Positions 28,377 through 36,057 of a stretch of DNA of 64,000 bases are shown here, one piece after another. The stretch comes from Pseudomonas poae. Lineage in GTDB: Bacteria; Pseudomonadota; Gammaproteobacteria; Pseudomonadales; Pseudomonadaceae. The stretch lies in NCBI RefSeq assembly GCF_001439785.1, contig NZ_JYLI01000013.1, forward strand, positions 1-64,000. The letters are read 5' to 3'. Position numbers and translations under genes: made by a program. The notes under the pieces were generated by a model. That model ran no database searches. It saw only the letters and a list, made by a program, of their open reading frames with translations, and was not told where the DNA came from. Positions within the stretch are counted from its first letter, which is position 1; every line of letters starts with the position of its first letter.

Positions 28377-29152
28377 TACCAGTAGTTTTCCACCGCCACC
28401 TGTCCGGGGCGCCGGCTCAGACTCAACTGCAGGTCGCGCTGTTTGAGCAACTGACGCGTGTCATCGACCATCTGCGGGTTGCCGCAGATCAGCACGCGAG
28501 AGTGTTCAGGCGTGAGCGCGACGCCGGCGGCGCGTTCCAGTTCGCCGTTCTCGATCAGGGTGGTAATGCGCCCATTCAGCGCGCCAGGATATTGCTCGCG
28601 GGTGACGATGGGTACGTAGGTGAGCTTGTGCGCGAACTCGGCCAGGTACTCGCGTTCGCCCAGCTCCCGGATCAGCGATTGATACGCCAACTCCCTGGCC
28701 TCGCGAGCGCTGTACACCAGGACGATGCGCTCGAATTTTTCCCACACCTCAAAATCCTGCAGGATCGACAGGAACGGCGCCACGCCAGTCCCGGTGCCCA
28801 GCAGCCACAAGTCGCGCCCATCCACGAAGCGGTTCAGGGTCAGGTAGCCCGTGGCCTGGCGCTCCACCATCAAGGTATCGCCCACCTTCAAGCGGCTGAG
28901 CTCACTGGTGAACTCGCCGCCAGGAACCACGATGGAGAAGAAGTCGAGGTGCTCGTCAAATGGCGAAGACACGATGGAATAGGCGCGCCACACGGTGCTG
29001 CCATCCGCCTTGGTCACGCCCAGGCGCACGAACTGGCCTGCGGTGAACCGCAAGCCGGCGTCGCGGGTGGTGCGCAGGGTAAACAGGCTGGGGGTCAGCG
29101 ATTGCACATCGAGCAAGGTCTGGCGGGTAAATTTCTCAGCACTGGCCGTCAT
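28376..29152 (-). CDS. fpr: ferredoxin--NADP(+) reductase, 258 aa
   Basis: A soluble FAD enzyme that moves electrons between NADPH and ferredoxin or flavodoxin. The FAD-binding motif is RAYS (56-59) and the NADP site is LLGTGTGVAPFLS. The C-terminus ends VENYW with an aromatic last residue stacked on flavin, as in E. coli Fpr, whereas the other pseudomonad paralogue (FprA) ends differently; this looks like the FprB/PA4615 type. It is divergent from ppoR across a 424-base AT-rich gap. Confidence 0.93.
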   Translation of the reverse strand: MTASAEKFTRQTLLDVQSLTPSLFTLRTTRDAGLRFTAGQFVRLGVTKADGSTVWRAYSIVSSPFDEHLDFFSIVVPGGEFTSELSRLKVGDTLMVERQATGYLTLNRFVDGRDLWLLGTGTGVAPFLSILQDFEVWEKFERIVLVYSAREARELAYQSLIRELGEREYLAEFAHKLTYVPIVTREQYPGALNGRITTLIENGELERAAGVALTPEHSRVLICGNPQMVDDTRQLLKQRDLQLSLSRRPGQVAVENYW

Positions 29153-29576
29153 GGGGGGCTCCGTTCTACAGGTGCCCTAGTGTCCCTCAAACCTTGGCGG
29201 GTAAACACCGTTGGTTTGTACTGGCATTGCCACTGTCTGCCACCGCGCAGCTTTGCGATGAAGCGTACTTTGTTAATTTTTAGATACACTTGCTTACCAT
29301 CGCGCACTTATAACGCTCACTGAACATTTCGCTATTACGCCGCCTCCAGCCCCGCCATTAATTAGCGACAACCTGTAAGTAGAGAGCCTGAAAATCAACT
29401 ACTTAATCATTTAAGTTATACAAAACCATGGCATCCGTACAGAAAATTAAAAATATAACCTGACATTAAAAAAAGATTTTTCGTTCAATTCTGCAAGCCA
29501 TGTCCTACACTGTTTTCGTGCCGCATTGGGAGCGAGGACGTACCCAAGTCACACCAAAACTCATGGAGCGTTCCCG
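29153..29576. promoter_or_regulatory. AT-rich fpr/ppoR intergenic region
   Basis: No gene is seen. Base composition falls sharply compared with the flanking genes, especially 29390-29500. It holds a perfect inverted repeat ACTTAATCATTTAAGT (29401-29416) about 160 bases before the ppoR start. Promoters for fpr (leftward) and ppoR (rightward) must both be here. I see no clear lux-box. Confidence 0.5.
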
Positions 29577-30287
29577 ATGGTTAACTGGCGAAACACGAGG
29601 CTTTCCAAGCTGGAAGGCGAGAACAAGATCACCACTGTTTATGAGATGGTGCTTAATCAGACTTACGAGCTCGGATTTGAATACTGTTCGTTTACAATGA
29701 GCTCACAACAACCAACCAACCAAACGAAACCTATCAACTTAAATAACTATCCAAATGAATGGATTAGTACTTATAAACAAGCACACTTCTTTGAAGTTGA
29801 TCCAATAGTCGCTCATTGCAAACGCAGTGTATTGCCTATTGTCTGGGAGGAAAAAACCTTCGCTGCCACCCCTGATTTGTGGACATTGGCCAAGTCGTTT
29901 GGCGTGCATCTGGGATGGACCCAGGCGGTGCATGATTTCCAGGGCGTGTTCAGCATGCTGACCCTGGGCCGCAGCAAGGGCGAGGTCAGCCCGGAAGAGC
30001 TGTACGAAAAAGCCGGGCAGGTGCTCTGGATGTGTCACGCGATGCACGCGGTAGTCGCGCAGAAGTTTGCCGACAGCCCCGGCATCAGCCCGCCCTGCAA
30101 ACTGACGCCACGGGAAACGGAAATCCTGCGCTGGTCGGCCATGGGCAAGACAGCGTCCGAGATCGCCACCATTCTGTGTTTGGCTGAGCGCACGGTGGGT
30201 TTTCATATCAGCAGTTGCCTGAAGAAGCTGGGCGTCAACAGCAAGATCGCCGCCGTACTCTGCGCGTCCAAGGCCGGTCTGTTTTGA
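29577..30287 (+). CDS. ppoR: LuxR-family solo quorum-sensing regulator (PpoR-like), 236 aa
   Basis: A LuxR-type regulator with an N-terminal acyl-homoserine-lactone domain and a C-terminal GerE helix-turn-helix (LTPRETEILRWSAMGKTASEIA). The ligand-site residues of the family are kept: Trp62, Tyr66, Asp75, Pro76 and Trp90. No luxI synthase is in the window, so it is a solo. The position beside mscL-fpr matches P. putida ppoR (PP_4647), which binds 3-oxo-C6-HSL as I recall. ATG 29577 has GGAGCG upstream; the frame is open from 29526. The first third of the gene is much more AT-rich than the rest. Confidence 0.88.
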   Translation: MVNWRNTRLSKLEGENKITTVYEMVLNQTYELGFEYCSFTMSSQQPTNQTKPINLNNYPNEWISTYKQAHFFEVDPIVAHCKRSVLPIVWEEKTFAATPDLWTLAKSFGVHLGWTQAVHDFQGVFSMLTLGRSKGEVSPEELYEKAGQVLWMCHAMHAVVAQKFADSPGISPPCKLTPRETEILRWSAMGKTASEIATILCLAERTVGFHISSCLKKLGVNSKIAAVLCASKAGLF

Positions 30288-30449
30288 CCGCTGCCAAACA
30301 CCGCATGTAATCCCATCGAAAAAAAAGTAACATTTGCGGCCGAATCTGAGCGTTGATGCAGCCCCGAGGGTCCGCCTCGCAGTTCGCTCAGATGGTTGAG
30401 GCAGGTCTTCCCGCCCAACGCCCATCGATGACCCAGAGTTTCCCCGGCC

Positions 30450-31574
30450 ATGCCCCTGCTCGACAGCCCCTTCGCCCAGCTCGACCTGATTCGCCAGCCA
30501 GAACAACACAATGACCCGCTGCAGGCATTCGATGCGGCCGACGAGTACCTGCTCAGCCACCTGGCCGCGCAGCAACCGACGTCGGCCACCCGGGTGCTGG
30601 TGCTCAACGACAGTTTCGGCGCGTTGGCGGCCAGCCTGGAAGGCCGGGTGCAGGTGACCTCCAGCGGTGACTCGTTCCTGGCCGCGCAGGGTCTGGAAAA
30701 AAATCTTGTGCGCAACGCCAGGGCATTCGATGCCGTGCCGTTTGTGCCAGCCAGCCAGGTGCCCGCAGGGCCGTTCGACCGGGTGCTGGTGCGTGTGCCC
30801 AAAACCCTGGCATTGCTTGAAGAACAGCTGATCCGCCTGCAAGGCCAGTTGGCACCGGGCGCCGAGGTGATTGCCGGGGCGATGGTCAAGCACTTGCCAC
30901 GGGCGGCCGGCGAATTGCTCGAGCGCTATATCGGGCCGATGCAGGCATCGCTGGCGGTGAAAAAGGCTCGCTTGCTGATCGCCACCGTGGAAGATCGCCC
31001 GGCAGCCGTGTCGCCCTACCCTAGCCGCTACACCCTGGACACCCCCGCCATCACGCTGCTCAACCACGCCAACGTGTTTTGCCGCGAAGGCCTCGACATC
31101 GGCACCCGCGCCTTCCTCCCCCACTTGCCGACCAACCTGGGCAGCGCCCGCGTGGCCGACCTCGGTTGCGGCAACGGCGTATTGGCCATCGCCAGCGCGC
31201 TGCACAACCCCGAGGCGCAGTACACCCTGGTGGATGAGTCCTATATGGCCGTTCAATCGGCCGGCGAGAACTGGCGCGCGGCGCTCGGTGCCCGTGACGT
31301 CATCCTGCGCGCAGGTGACGGCCTGGCCGGTCAGGAGGCGCAATCGCTGGACGTGGTGCTGTGCAACCCGCCTTTCCACCAGCAACAGGTGGTGGGTGAC
31401 TTTCTCGCCTGGCGCATGTTCCAGCAGGCCCGGGAAGCCCTGGTGGTCGGCGGCGCGCTGTATATCGTCGGCAACCGCCACCTGGGCTACCACAGCAAAT
31501 TGGCGCGCCTGTTCAGGGGCGTCGAGCAAGTCGCCGCCACGCCCAAGTTCGTCATCCTCAAAGCTCGCAAGTAA
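30450..31574 (+). CDS. rlmG: 23S rRNA (guanine1835-N2)-methyltransferase RlmG, 374 aa
   Basis: An SAM-dependent methyltransferase acting on G1835 of 23S rRNA. It has two related Rossmann domains: the N-terminal one is degenerate and the C-terminal one carries motif I ADLGCGNGVLAIASAL and the NPPFH motif (CNPPFHQQQ) typical of N2-guanine methyltransferases. Length equals that of the family. It is preceded by a 162-base gap after ppoR and is probably a separate transcription unit. Confidence 0.94.
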   Translation: MPLLDSPFAQLDLIRQPEQHNDPLQAFDAADEYLLSHLAAQQPTSATRVLVLNDSFGALAASLEGRVQVTSSGDSFLAAQGLEKNLVRNARAFDAVPFVPASQVPAGPFDRVLVRVPKTLALLEEQLIRLQGQLAPGAEVIAGAMVKHLPRAAGELLERYIGPMQASLAVKKARLLIATVEDRPAAVSPYPSRYTLDTPAITLLNHANVFCREGLDIGTRAFLPHLPTNLGSARVADLGCGNGVLAIASALHNPEAQYTLVDESYMAVQSAGENWRAALGARDVILRAGDGLAGQEAQSLDVVLCNPPFHQQQVVGDFLAWRMFQQAREALVVGGALYIVGNRHLGYHSKLARLFRGVEQVAATPKFVILKARK

Positions 31575-31609
31575 AAAAAGCCCTGCCCTTCCAGAGGAAG
31601 AGCAGGGCT
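31573..31609 (-). terminator. intrinsic terminator of the cio operon (minus strand)
   Basis: A long stem AGCCCTGC...GCAGGGCT with an inner CTTCC/GGAAG extension and loop AGA. On the minus strand it is followed by a run of seven T, so it efficiently ends the cioAB transcript. On the plus strand only TTGAAAA follows, so termination of rlmG would be weak. Confidence 0.85.
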
Positions 31610-31642
31610 TGAAAACCGGGCCGCGAAGCCCGGACAGGGATG

Positions 31643-31810
31643 TCAGTGGGTGGTCAGGCCCGCCGCGTTCATGAACATGCGCATCAGGCTGGCCATCACG
31701 AACAAGGCCAGCACGCTGCCGGTCCAGATCATCGCCAGCCAGCCCAGACGCCGCCACAGTGGCTGTTTCTCGGCCTGTTCGATTTCGTGCAACGAAGGTT
31801 TGCCGGACAT
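31643..31810 (-). CDS. DUF2474 small membrane protein, third gene of the cio operon, 55 aa
   Basis: A 55-residue protein (MSGKPSLHEIEQAEKQPLWR at its start) with one transmembrane helix, LAMIWTGSVLALFVMASLM. It belongs to the DUF2474 family found next to cioB and is analogous to the CydX-type small subunits that stabilise bd oxidases. It begins 12 bases after the cioB stop with a strong AGGAGGG SD, so it is translated as part of the operon. A specific role here is inferred from context. Confidence 0.85.
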   Translation of the reverse strand: MSGKPSLHEIEQAEKQPLWRRLGWLAMIWTGSVLALFVMASLMRMFMNAAGLTTH

Positions 31811-31822
31811 CGTGCGACCCTC

Positions 31823-32830
31823 CTAGTGATAGCCGTCTTCGTGGGTGACCTTGCCGCGGAACACGTAGTAGCTCCAGAAGGTGTACCCCAGGATGAACGG
31901 GATGATGAATAACGTGCCGACCAGCATGAAGCCCTGGCTCTGCGGCGGCGCGGCGGCATCCCAGATCGAGACCGATGGCGGGATGATGTTCGGCCACAGG
32001 CTGATACCCAGGCCGCTGTAGCCGAGGAAGATCAGCACCAGCGTCAGCAGGAACGGCGTGTAATGCGCCTGGCGCGCCACCGCGCGGATCAGCCCGTACA
32101 TCGTCACCAGCACCAGAATCGGCACTGGCAGGAACCAGAACAGGTTCGGCAGGGTGAACCAGCGCGATGCGATGTCGCCGTGCGCCAGCGGCGTCCACAG
32201 GCTGACGATGCCCATCACCGCCAGCACCACGAAGGCCAGGGGCCGCGCCAGCCGGTGCATCTGCGCCTGCAACTTGCCTTCGGTCTTCATGATCAGCCAG
32301 GTGCAGCCGAGCAATGCATAGGCGAATATCAGTGCCACACCGCAAAACAGGGTGAACGGGGTGAACCAGTCCAGTGAGCCGCCGGCGAACTGACGGTTGA
32401 CCACCGGGAAGCCGTCGATAAACGCCCCCAGCGCCACGCCCTGAAAGAACGTTGCCGCGATCGAGCCGCCAATGAACGCCTTGTCCCACAGGTGGCGCTT
32501 GTGGTCCTTGGCCTTGAAGCGAAACTCGAAGGCGACGCCGCGAAAGATCAGCCCGATCAGCATCAGGATCAACGGCAGGTACAGTGCCGACAGCACCACC
32601 GAATAGGCCAGCGGGAACGCGCCGAACAACGCTGCGCCGCCGAGCACCAGCCAGGTTTCGTTGCCGTCCCACACGGGCGCGACAGTGTTCATCATCACGT
32701 CACGGTCGACCTTGCCCGGAATAAACGGAAAGAGGATGCCGATACCCAGGTCGAAGCCGTCCATCACCACGTACATCATGATGCCGAAGATAATGATCAC
32801 GGCCCAGATCAGCGAAAGATCGATACCCAT
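31823..32830 (-). CDS. cioB: cyanide-insensitive terminal oxidase subunit II (CioB/CydB family), 335 aa
   Basis: Subunit II of a bd-type quinol oxidase. It has eight or nine transmembrane helices and the conserved N-terminal VMDGFDLGIGILFP and VWDGNETWLVL motifs. The frame is open further upstream but MGIDLSLIWAVII at 32830 is the family start, one base after the cioA stop (TGAGATG), so it is translationally coupled. It is part of the cioA-cioB-DUF2474 operon. Confidence 0.95.
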   Translation of the reverse strand: MGIDLSLIWAVIIIFGIMMYVVMDGFDLGIGILFPFIPGKVDRDVMMNTVAPVWDGNETWLVLGGAALFGAFPLAYSVVLSALYLPLILMLIGLIFRGVAFEFRFKAKDHKRHLWDKAFIGGSIAATFFQGVALGAFIDGFPVVNRQFAGGSLDWFTPFTLFCGVALIFAYALLGCTWLIMKTEGKLQAQMHRLARPLAFVVLAVMGIVSLWTPLAHGDIASRWFTLPNLFWFLPVPILVLVTMYGLIRAVARQAHYTPFLLTLVLIFLGYSGLGISLWPNIIPPSVSIWDAAAPPQSQGFMLVGTLFIIPFILGYTFWSYYVFRGKVTHEDGYH

Positions 32831-32831
32831 C

Positions 32832-34271
32832 TCATTGCTCCTTGTGCTGGAGGTGGTCGTGGTCGTTCTCGCTGCCATCGTCAGCCGCCGACAGCGGACG
32901 CGCCGGTGTGCGTTTCTGGCCAGGGCCGCCGTGGGTCGGTTCGGTGCTTTCGTGGGTGACCGGGCCTTTGCGCACCAGGCGCATCATGTAGCCCAGGCCC
33001 GCGCCGAACAGCGCGAAGTACACCACCACGAACAGCACCAGGGTGATGGTCATCTGCACCAGGCTGTGCCCGGAGGACGCATCCGCCGTGCGCATCAACC
33101 CGTAGACCACCCACGGCTGGCGGCCGATTTCGGTGGTGAACCAGCCGGCGAGGATCGCGATCAGGCCGGACGGCCCCATCCACAGCGCCAGATAGAGAAA
33201 CGGCCGGAACGTGTACATCCGGTCGCCACGGCGCAGCCACAGACTGAACAGCCCGGTAAAAATCATCAGCAAGCCCAGGCCGACCATGACCCGGAACGAC
33301 CAGAACACCACGGTCGAGTTGGGGCGGTCCTCAGGCGCAAACTCCTTGAGCGCCGGCACCTGTTTGTCCAGGGAGTGGGTCAGGATCAGGCTGCCCATAT
33401 ACGGAATTTCCACCGCGTATTTGGTTTTTTCAGCCTTCATGTCCGGCCAGCCGAACAGGATCAGCGGGGTCGGCTCATTGCCTTTGTTTTCCCAGTGACC
33501 TTCGATGGCCGCGATTTTCGCCGGCTGGTGCTCCAGGGTATTGAGGCCATGGAAGTCACCGATCACCGCCTGGATAGGCGCGACGATCAGCGCCATCCAC
33601 ATCGCCATCGAGAGCATCTTGCGGATCGCCGGGTTGTCTCTGCCGCGCAGTAGATGCCAGGCCGCCGAGGAACCGACGAAGAACGCCGTCGCCACGAACG
33701 CCGCCGTGGCCATGTGCGCCAGGCGATAGGGAAACGAGGGGTTGAAGACCACGGCGAACCAGTCGGTCGGGATCACGCGGCCATCGATGATTTCAAAGCC
33801 CTGGGGCGTCTGCATCCAGCTGTTGGACGACAGGATCCAGAACGTCGAAATCAGCGTCCCCACGGCCACCATCACCGTGGAAAAGAAGTGCAGGTTGCGC
33901 CCCACCTTGTTCCAGCCGAACAGCATCACGCCGAGGAACCCGGCCTCGAGGAAGAAGGCCGTGAGCACTTCATAGGTCAGCAACGGGCCGGTGACGGCGC
34001 CGGCGAAGTCCGAGAAGCGGCTCCAGTTGGTGCCGAACTGGTAGGCCATGACCAGGCCCGAGACCACGCCCATGCCGAAGTTGACGGCGAAGATCTTCGA
34101 CCAGAAATGGTAGAGATCACGGTAGGTGTCGTTGCGGGTCTTGAGCCACAAGCCTTCCAGCACCGCGAGGTAACTGGCCAGACCAATGGTGATGGCCGGG
34201 AACAGGATGTGGAACGAGATGGTGAACGCGAACTGGATTCGGGCGAGATCGAGCGCCTCCAAACCGAACAT
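32832..34271 (-). CDS. cioA: cyanide-insensitive terminal oxidase subunit I (CioA/CydA family), 479 aa
   Basis: The haem-bearing subunit of a quinol oxidase that reduces oxygen to water without pumping protons. The family start MFGLEALDLARIQFAFTISF leads to the haem ligand His21, and GWFTTEIGRQPW is the bd-family signature. The region between the fifth and sixth helices is short, as in CIO-type rather than E. coli bd enzymes, consistent with cyanide tolerance. ATG at 34271. An ANR-type site lies about 160 bases upstream, matching known ANR control of cioAB in P. aeruginosa. Confidence 0.95.
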   Translation of the reverse strand: MFGLEALDLARIQFAFTISFHILFPAITIGLASYLAVLEGLWLKTRNDTYRDLYHFWSKIFAVNFGMGVVSGLVMAYQFGTNWSRFSDFAGAVTGPLLTYEVLTAFFLEAGFLGVMLFGWNKVGRNLHFFSTVMVAVGTLISTFWILSSNSWMQTPQGFEIIDGRVIPTDWFAVVFNPSFPYRLAHMATAAFVATAFFVGSSAAWHLLRGRDNPAIRKMLSMAMWMALIVAPIQAVIGDFHGLNTLEHQPAKIAAIEGHWENKGNEPTPLILFGWPDMKAEKTKYAVEIPYMGSLILTHSLDKQVPALKEFAPEDRPNSTVVFWSFRVMVGLGLLMIFTGLFSLWLRRGDRMYTFRPFLYLALWMGPSGLIAILAGWFTTEIGRQPWVVYGLMRTADASSGHSLVQMTITLVLFVVVYFALFGAGLGYMMRLVRKGPVTHESTEPTHGGPGQKRTPARPLSAADDGSENDHDHLQHKEQ

Positions 34272-34589
34272 AAGTTTTCCTCTGTCAGGTAATACCGGCT
34301 GCGGGCAGGCGCCTGCACCCAATGCCCCCACGGATATGGAGTGTGGCGAATTTCAATTCGTTTCTTTTTTTACCAGCCACGCAGGGATTCTGGCCTTGCG
34401 GCCGCCAGACCCAATCCCGACGCGGGGTTTGATCTGGATCAAGCATTGATCAAAGAGTAGTCCCATTTTGTGTCAGTGGCCGTGTGGTCGATTGACGCGT
34501 GACAGGCTGCCTCACTGCCGTTCTTGCAACTATTTGTTACAGCTTGATGATAATCTCACCCTTCCCTCAATCCCCGGCCAGTCCATTCG
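34272..34589. promoter_or_regulatory. divergent cioA/MFS promoter region
   Basis: A 318-base gap with no gene. It must carry the leftward cioA promoter and the rightward promoter of the EntS-like exporter gene. The clear signals in it are the ANR/FNR-type palindromes at 34429-34453, roughly midway between the two start codons. Confidence 0.6.
34429..34442. promoter_or_regulatory. ANR/FNR box upstream of cioAB
   Basis: TTGATCTGGATCAA matches the ANR/FNR consensus TTGAT-N4-ATCAA at all ten fixed positions. Three bases further on, TTGATCAA (34446-34453) is a second, compact palindrome. The site lies 158 bases before cioA and 147 bases before the divergent MFS gene. Known biology: ANR represses cio expression at low oxygen in P. 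aeruginosa. Which gene is the target here is inferred. Confidence 0.8.
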
Positions 34590-35831
34590 ATGCCCAGTGA
34601 ACCCGCGCTGCTCTTACGCCATCATCGCCCCTTCATCGCGTTCTGGCTGGCAAGGATTTTTACCGCCAGCGGATTTCAGATGCTCACCGTGGCCATTGGC
34701 TGGAACCTCTACCAACTCACCGGCAATGTGCTCGACCTGGGCCTGGTCGGTCTGGTGGAGTTCGTGCCGCGCGTGCTGTTCATGCTGCACACCGGACATG
34801 TGGCGGATCGTTACGAGCGGCGCAGGGTCGCGGCCATCTGCCAGACCGTGCAGGCCCTTATCGCGCTGTCCCTGGCCATCGGCGGCCTGACCGGCCATGT
34901 GACCCGCGAGATGATCTTTATCCTCGCCTTCCTGCTCGGCGCGGCTCGCTCCTTTGAACAGCCCACCACCCAGGCGCTGTTGCCGAGCATCGTGCCGAGC
35001 ACGTTGTTTCCACGGGCGGTGGCCTCGTCGCAGTCGGCCCAGCAACTGGCCACCATCGTCGCCCCGGCGCTCGGCGGTCTGCTTTACGCGTTCGGCAGCG
35101 TTTGGGTGTATGGCCCCACCGTGGTGCTGTATCTCATTGCCTGCGTACTGATGCTCAACCTGCCCGCCCGCCAGACGCCGCTGAACAAAGGCAAGGCCAC
35201 GCTGGACTCGTTGCTGGCCGGCATCCGCTTTATCCGTAGCCGCCCGGACATTCTCGGCGCGATCTCCCTCGACCTGTTCGCCGTACTGCTGGGCGGCGCC
35301 ACCGCGTTGCTGCCGGTGTTCGCCAAGGACATTTTGCTGACCGGTCCCTGGGGCCTGGGCCTGCTGCGCTCGGCACCGGCCGTGGGCGCGCTGTTGATGT
35401 CGCTGTGGCTGGCGCGGTTCTCGGTCGACCGCAAGGTGGGCCGTGTGATGTTTACCGCCGTCGGTGTGTTTGGCGTGGCGACTATCGCCTTCGGTCTGTC
35501 CACCTCGTTCTGGTTTTCCCTGGCAGTGCTGGTGGTGCTGGGCGCGGCGGACATGATCAGCATGGTCATTCGCGCGTCGTTCGTGCAGCTGGAAACCCCG
35601 GATGAAATGCGCGGACGCGTCAGCGCGGTCAACGGCCTGTTTATCGGGGCGTCGAATCAGCTGGGCGAATTTGAATCGGGCATTACCGCCCACTGGTTCG
35701 GCACCGTGCCCGCCGTGGTGATGGGCGGCGTGGGTACGCTGATCGTGACGGGCGTGTGGATCAAGCTGTTCCCGACCCTGGCGAATCGGGACCGAATGCA
35801 TGTGCCCGTGGAAGAAAAATCCTCCGCCTGA
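34590..35831 (+). CDS. MFS exporter, EntS-like (MFS_3), 413 aa
   Basis: A 12-helix major facilitator of the EntS/MFS_3 branch, whose members export siderophores or drugs. Typical features are the first helix FIAFWLARIFTASGFQMLTVA, the loop motif GHVADRYERRRV after helix 2 (MFS motif A variant) and TPDEMRGRVSAVNGLFIGASN late in the protein. No siderophore genes are near, so the substrate is not known. It is divergent from cioA and ends just before a REPIN. Confidence 0.88.
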   Translation: MPSEPALLLRHHRPFIAFWLARIFTASGFQMLTVAIGWNLYQLTGNVLDLGLVGLVEFVPRVLFMLHTGHVADRYERRRVAAICQTVQALIALSLAIGGLTGHVTREMIFILAFLLGAARSFEQPTTQALLPSIVPSTLFPRAVASSQSAQQLATIVAPALGGLLYAFGSVWVYGPTVVLYLIACVLMLNLPARQTPLNKGKATLDSLLAGIRFIRSRPDILGAISLDLFAVLLGGATALLPVFAKDILLTGPWGLGLLRSAPAVGALLMSLWLARFSVDRKVGRVMFTAVGVFGVATIAFGLSTSFWFSLAVLVVLGAADMISMVIRASFVQLETPDEMRGRVSAVNGLFIGASNQLGEFESGITAHWFGTVPAVVMGGVGTLIVTGVWIKLFPTLANRDRMHVPVEEKSSA

Positions 35832-35864
35832 CCCACTCAGGCAAAGCAGGGAGCGAGCTTATTG

Positions 35865-35996
35865 TGGCGAGCAGGCTTGCCCTGCGTTGGGGTGCGAAGC
35901 GCCCCCAATCCAGCAAAACGAGGTATACCTGATACGGCTCAGCGCCTGGTTTTGGGGCTGCTGCGCAGCCCAACGCAGGACAAGCCTGCTCGCCAC
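35865..35996. repeat. 132-bp REPIN, copy 4 (both arms CAGG type)
   Basis: Like the other copies, but both arms carry the CAGG/CCTG version and one base is missing from the left arm. It lies between the convergent MFS gene and the molybdopterin subunit gene. A short GCTCCCACA REP half follows at about 36040. Confidence 0.88.
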
Positions 35997-36057
35997 AGGG
36001 AATCTGCGCGCCACAACAGTCCGGGAACCGCAGCAAGCCCGCTCCCACACGTGCTCG

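Noticed and set aside
29739..32672. A 977-codon open frame on the minus strand
   Set aside because: It is antisense to ppoR and rlmG, both clear families, and joins unrelated segments with Arg/Gly/His-rich, low-complexity sequence. It is a shadow of GC-rich third positions.
34490..34589. Fur box before the EntS-like exporter
   Set aside because: TGATGATAATCTC is only a half-match to the Fur consensus; not enough to call.
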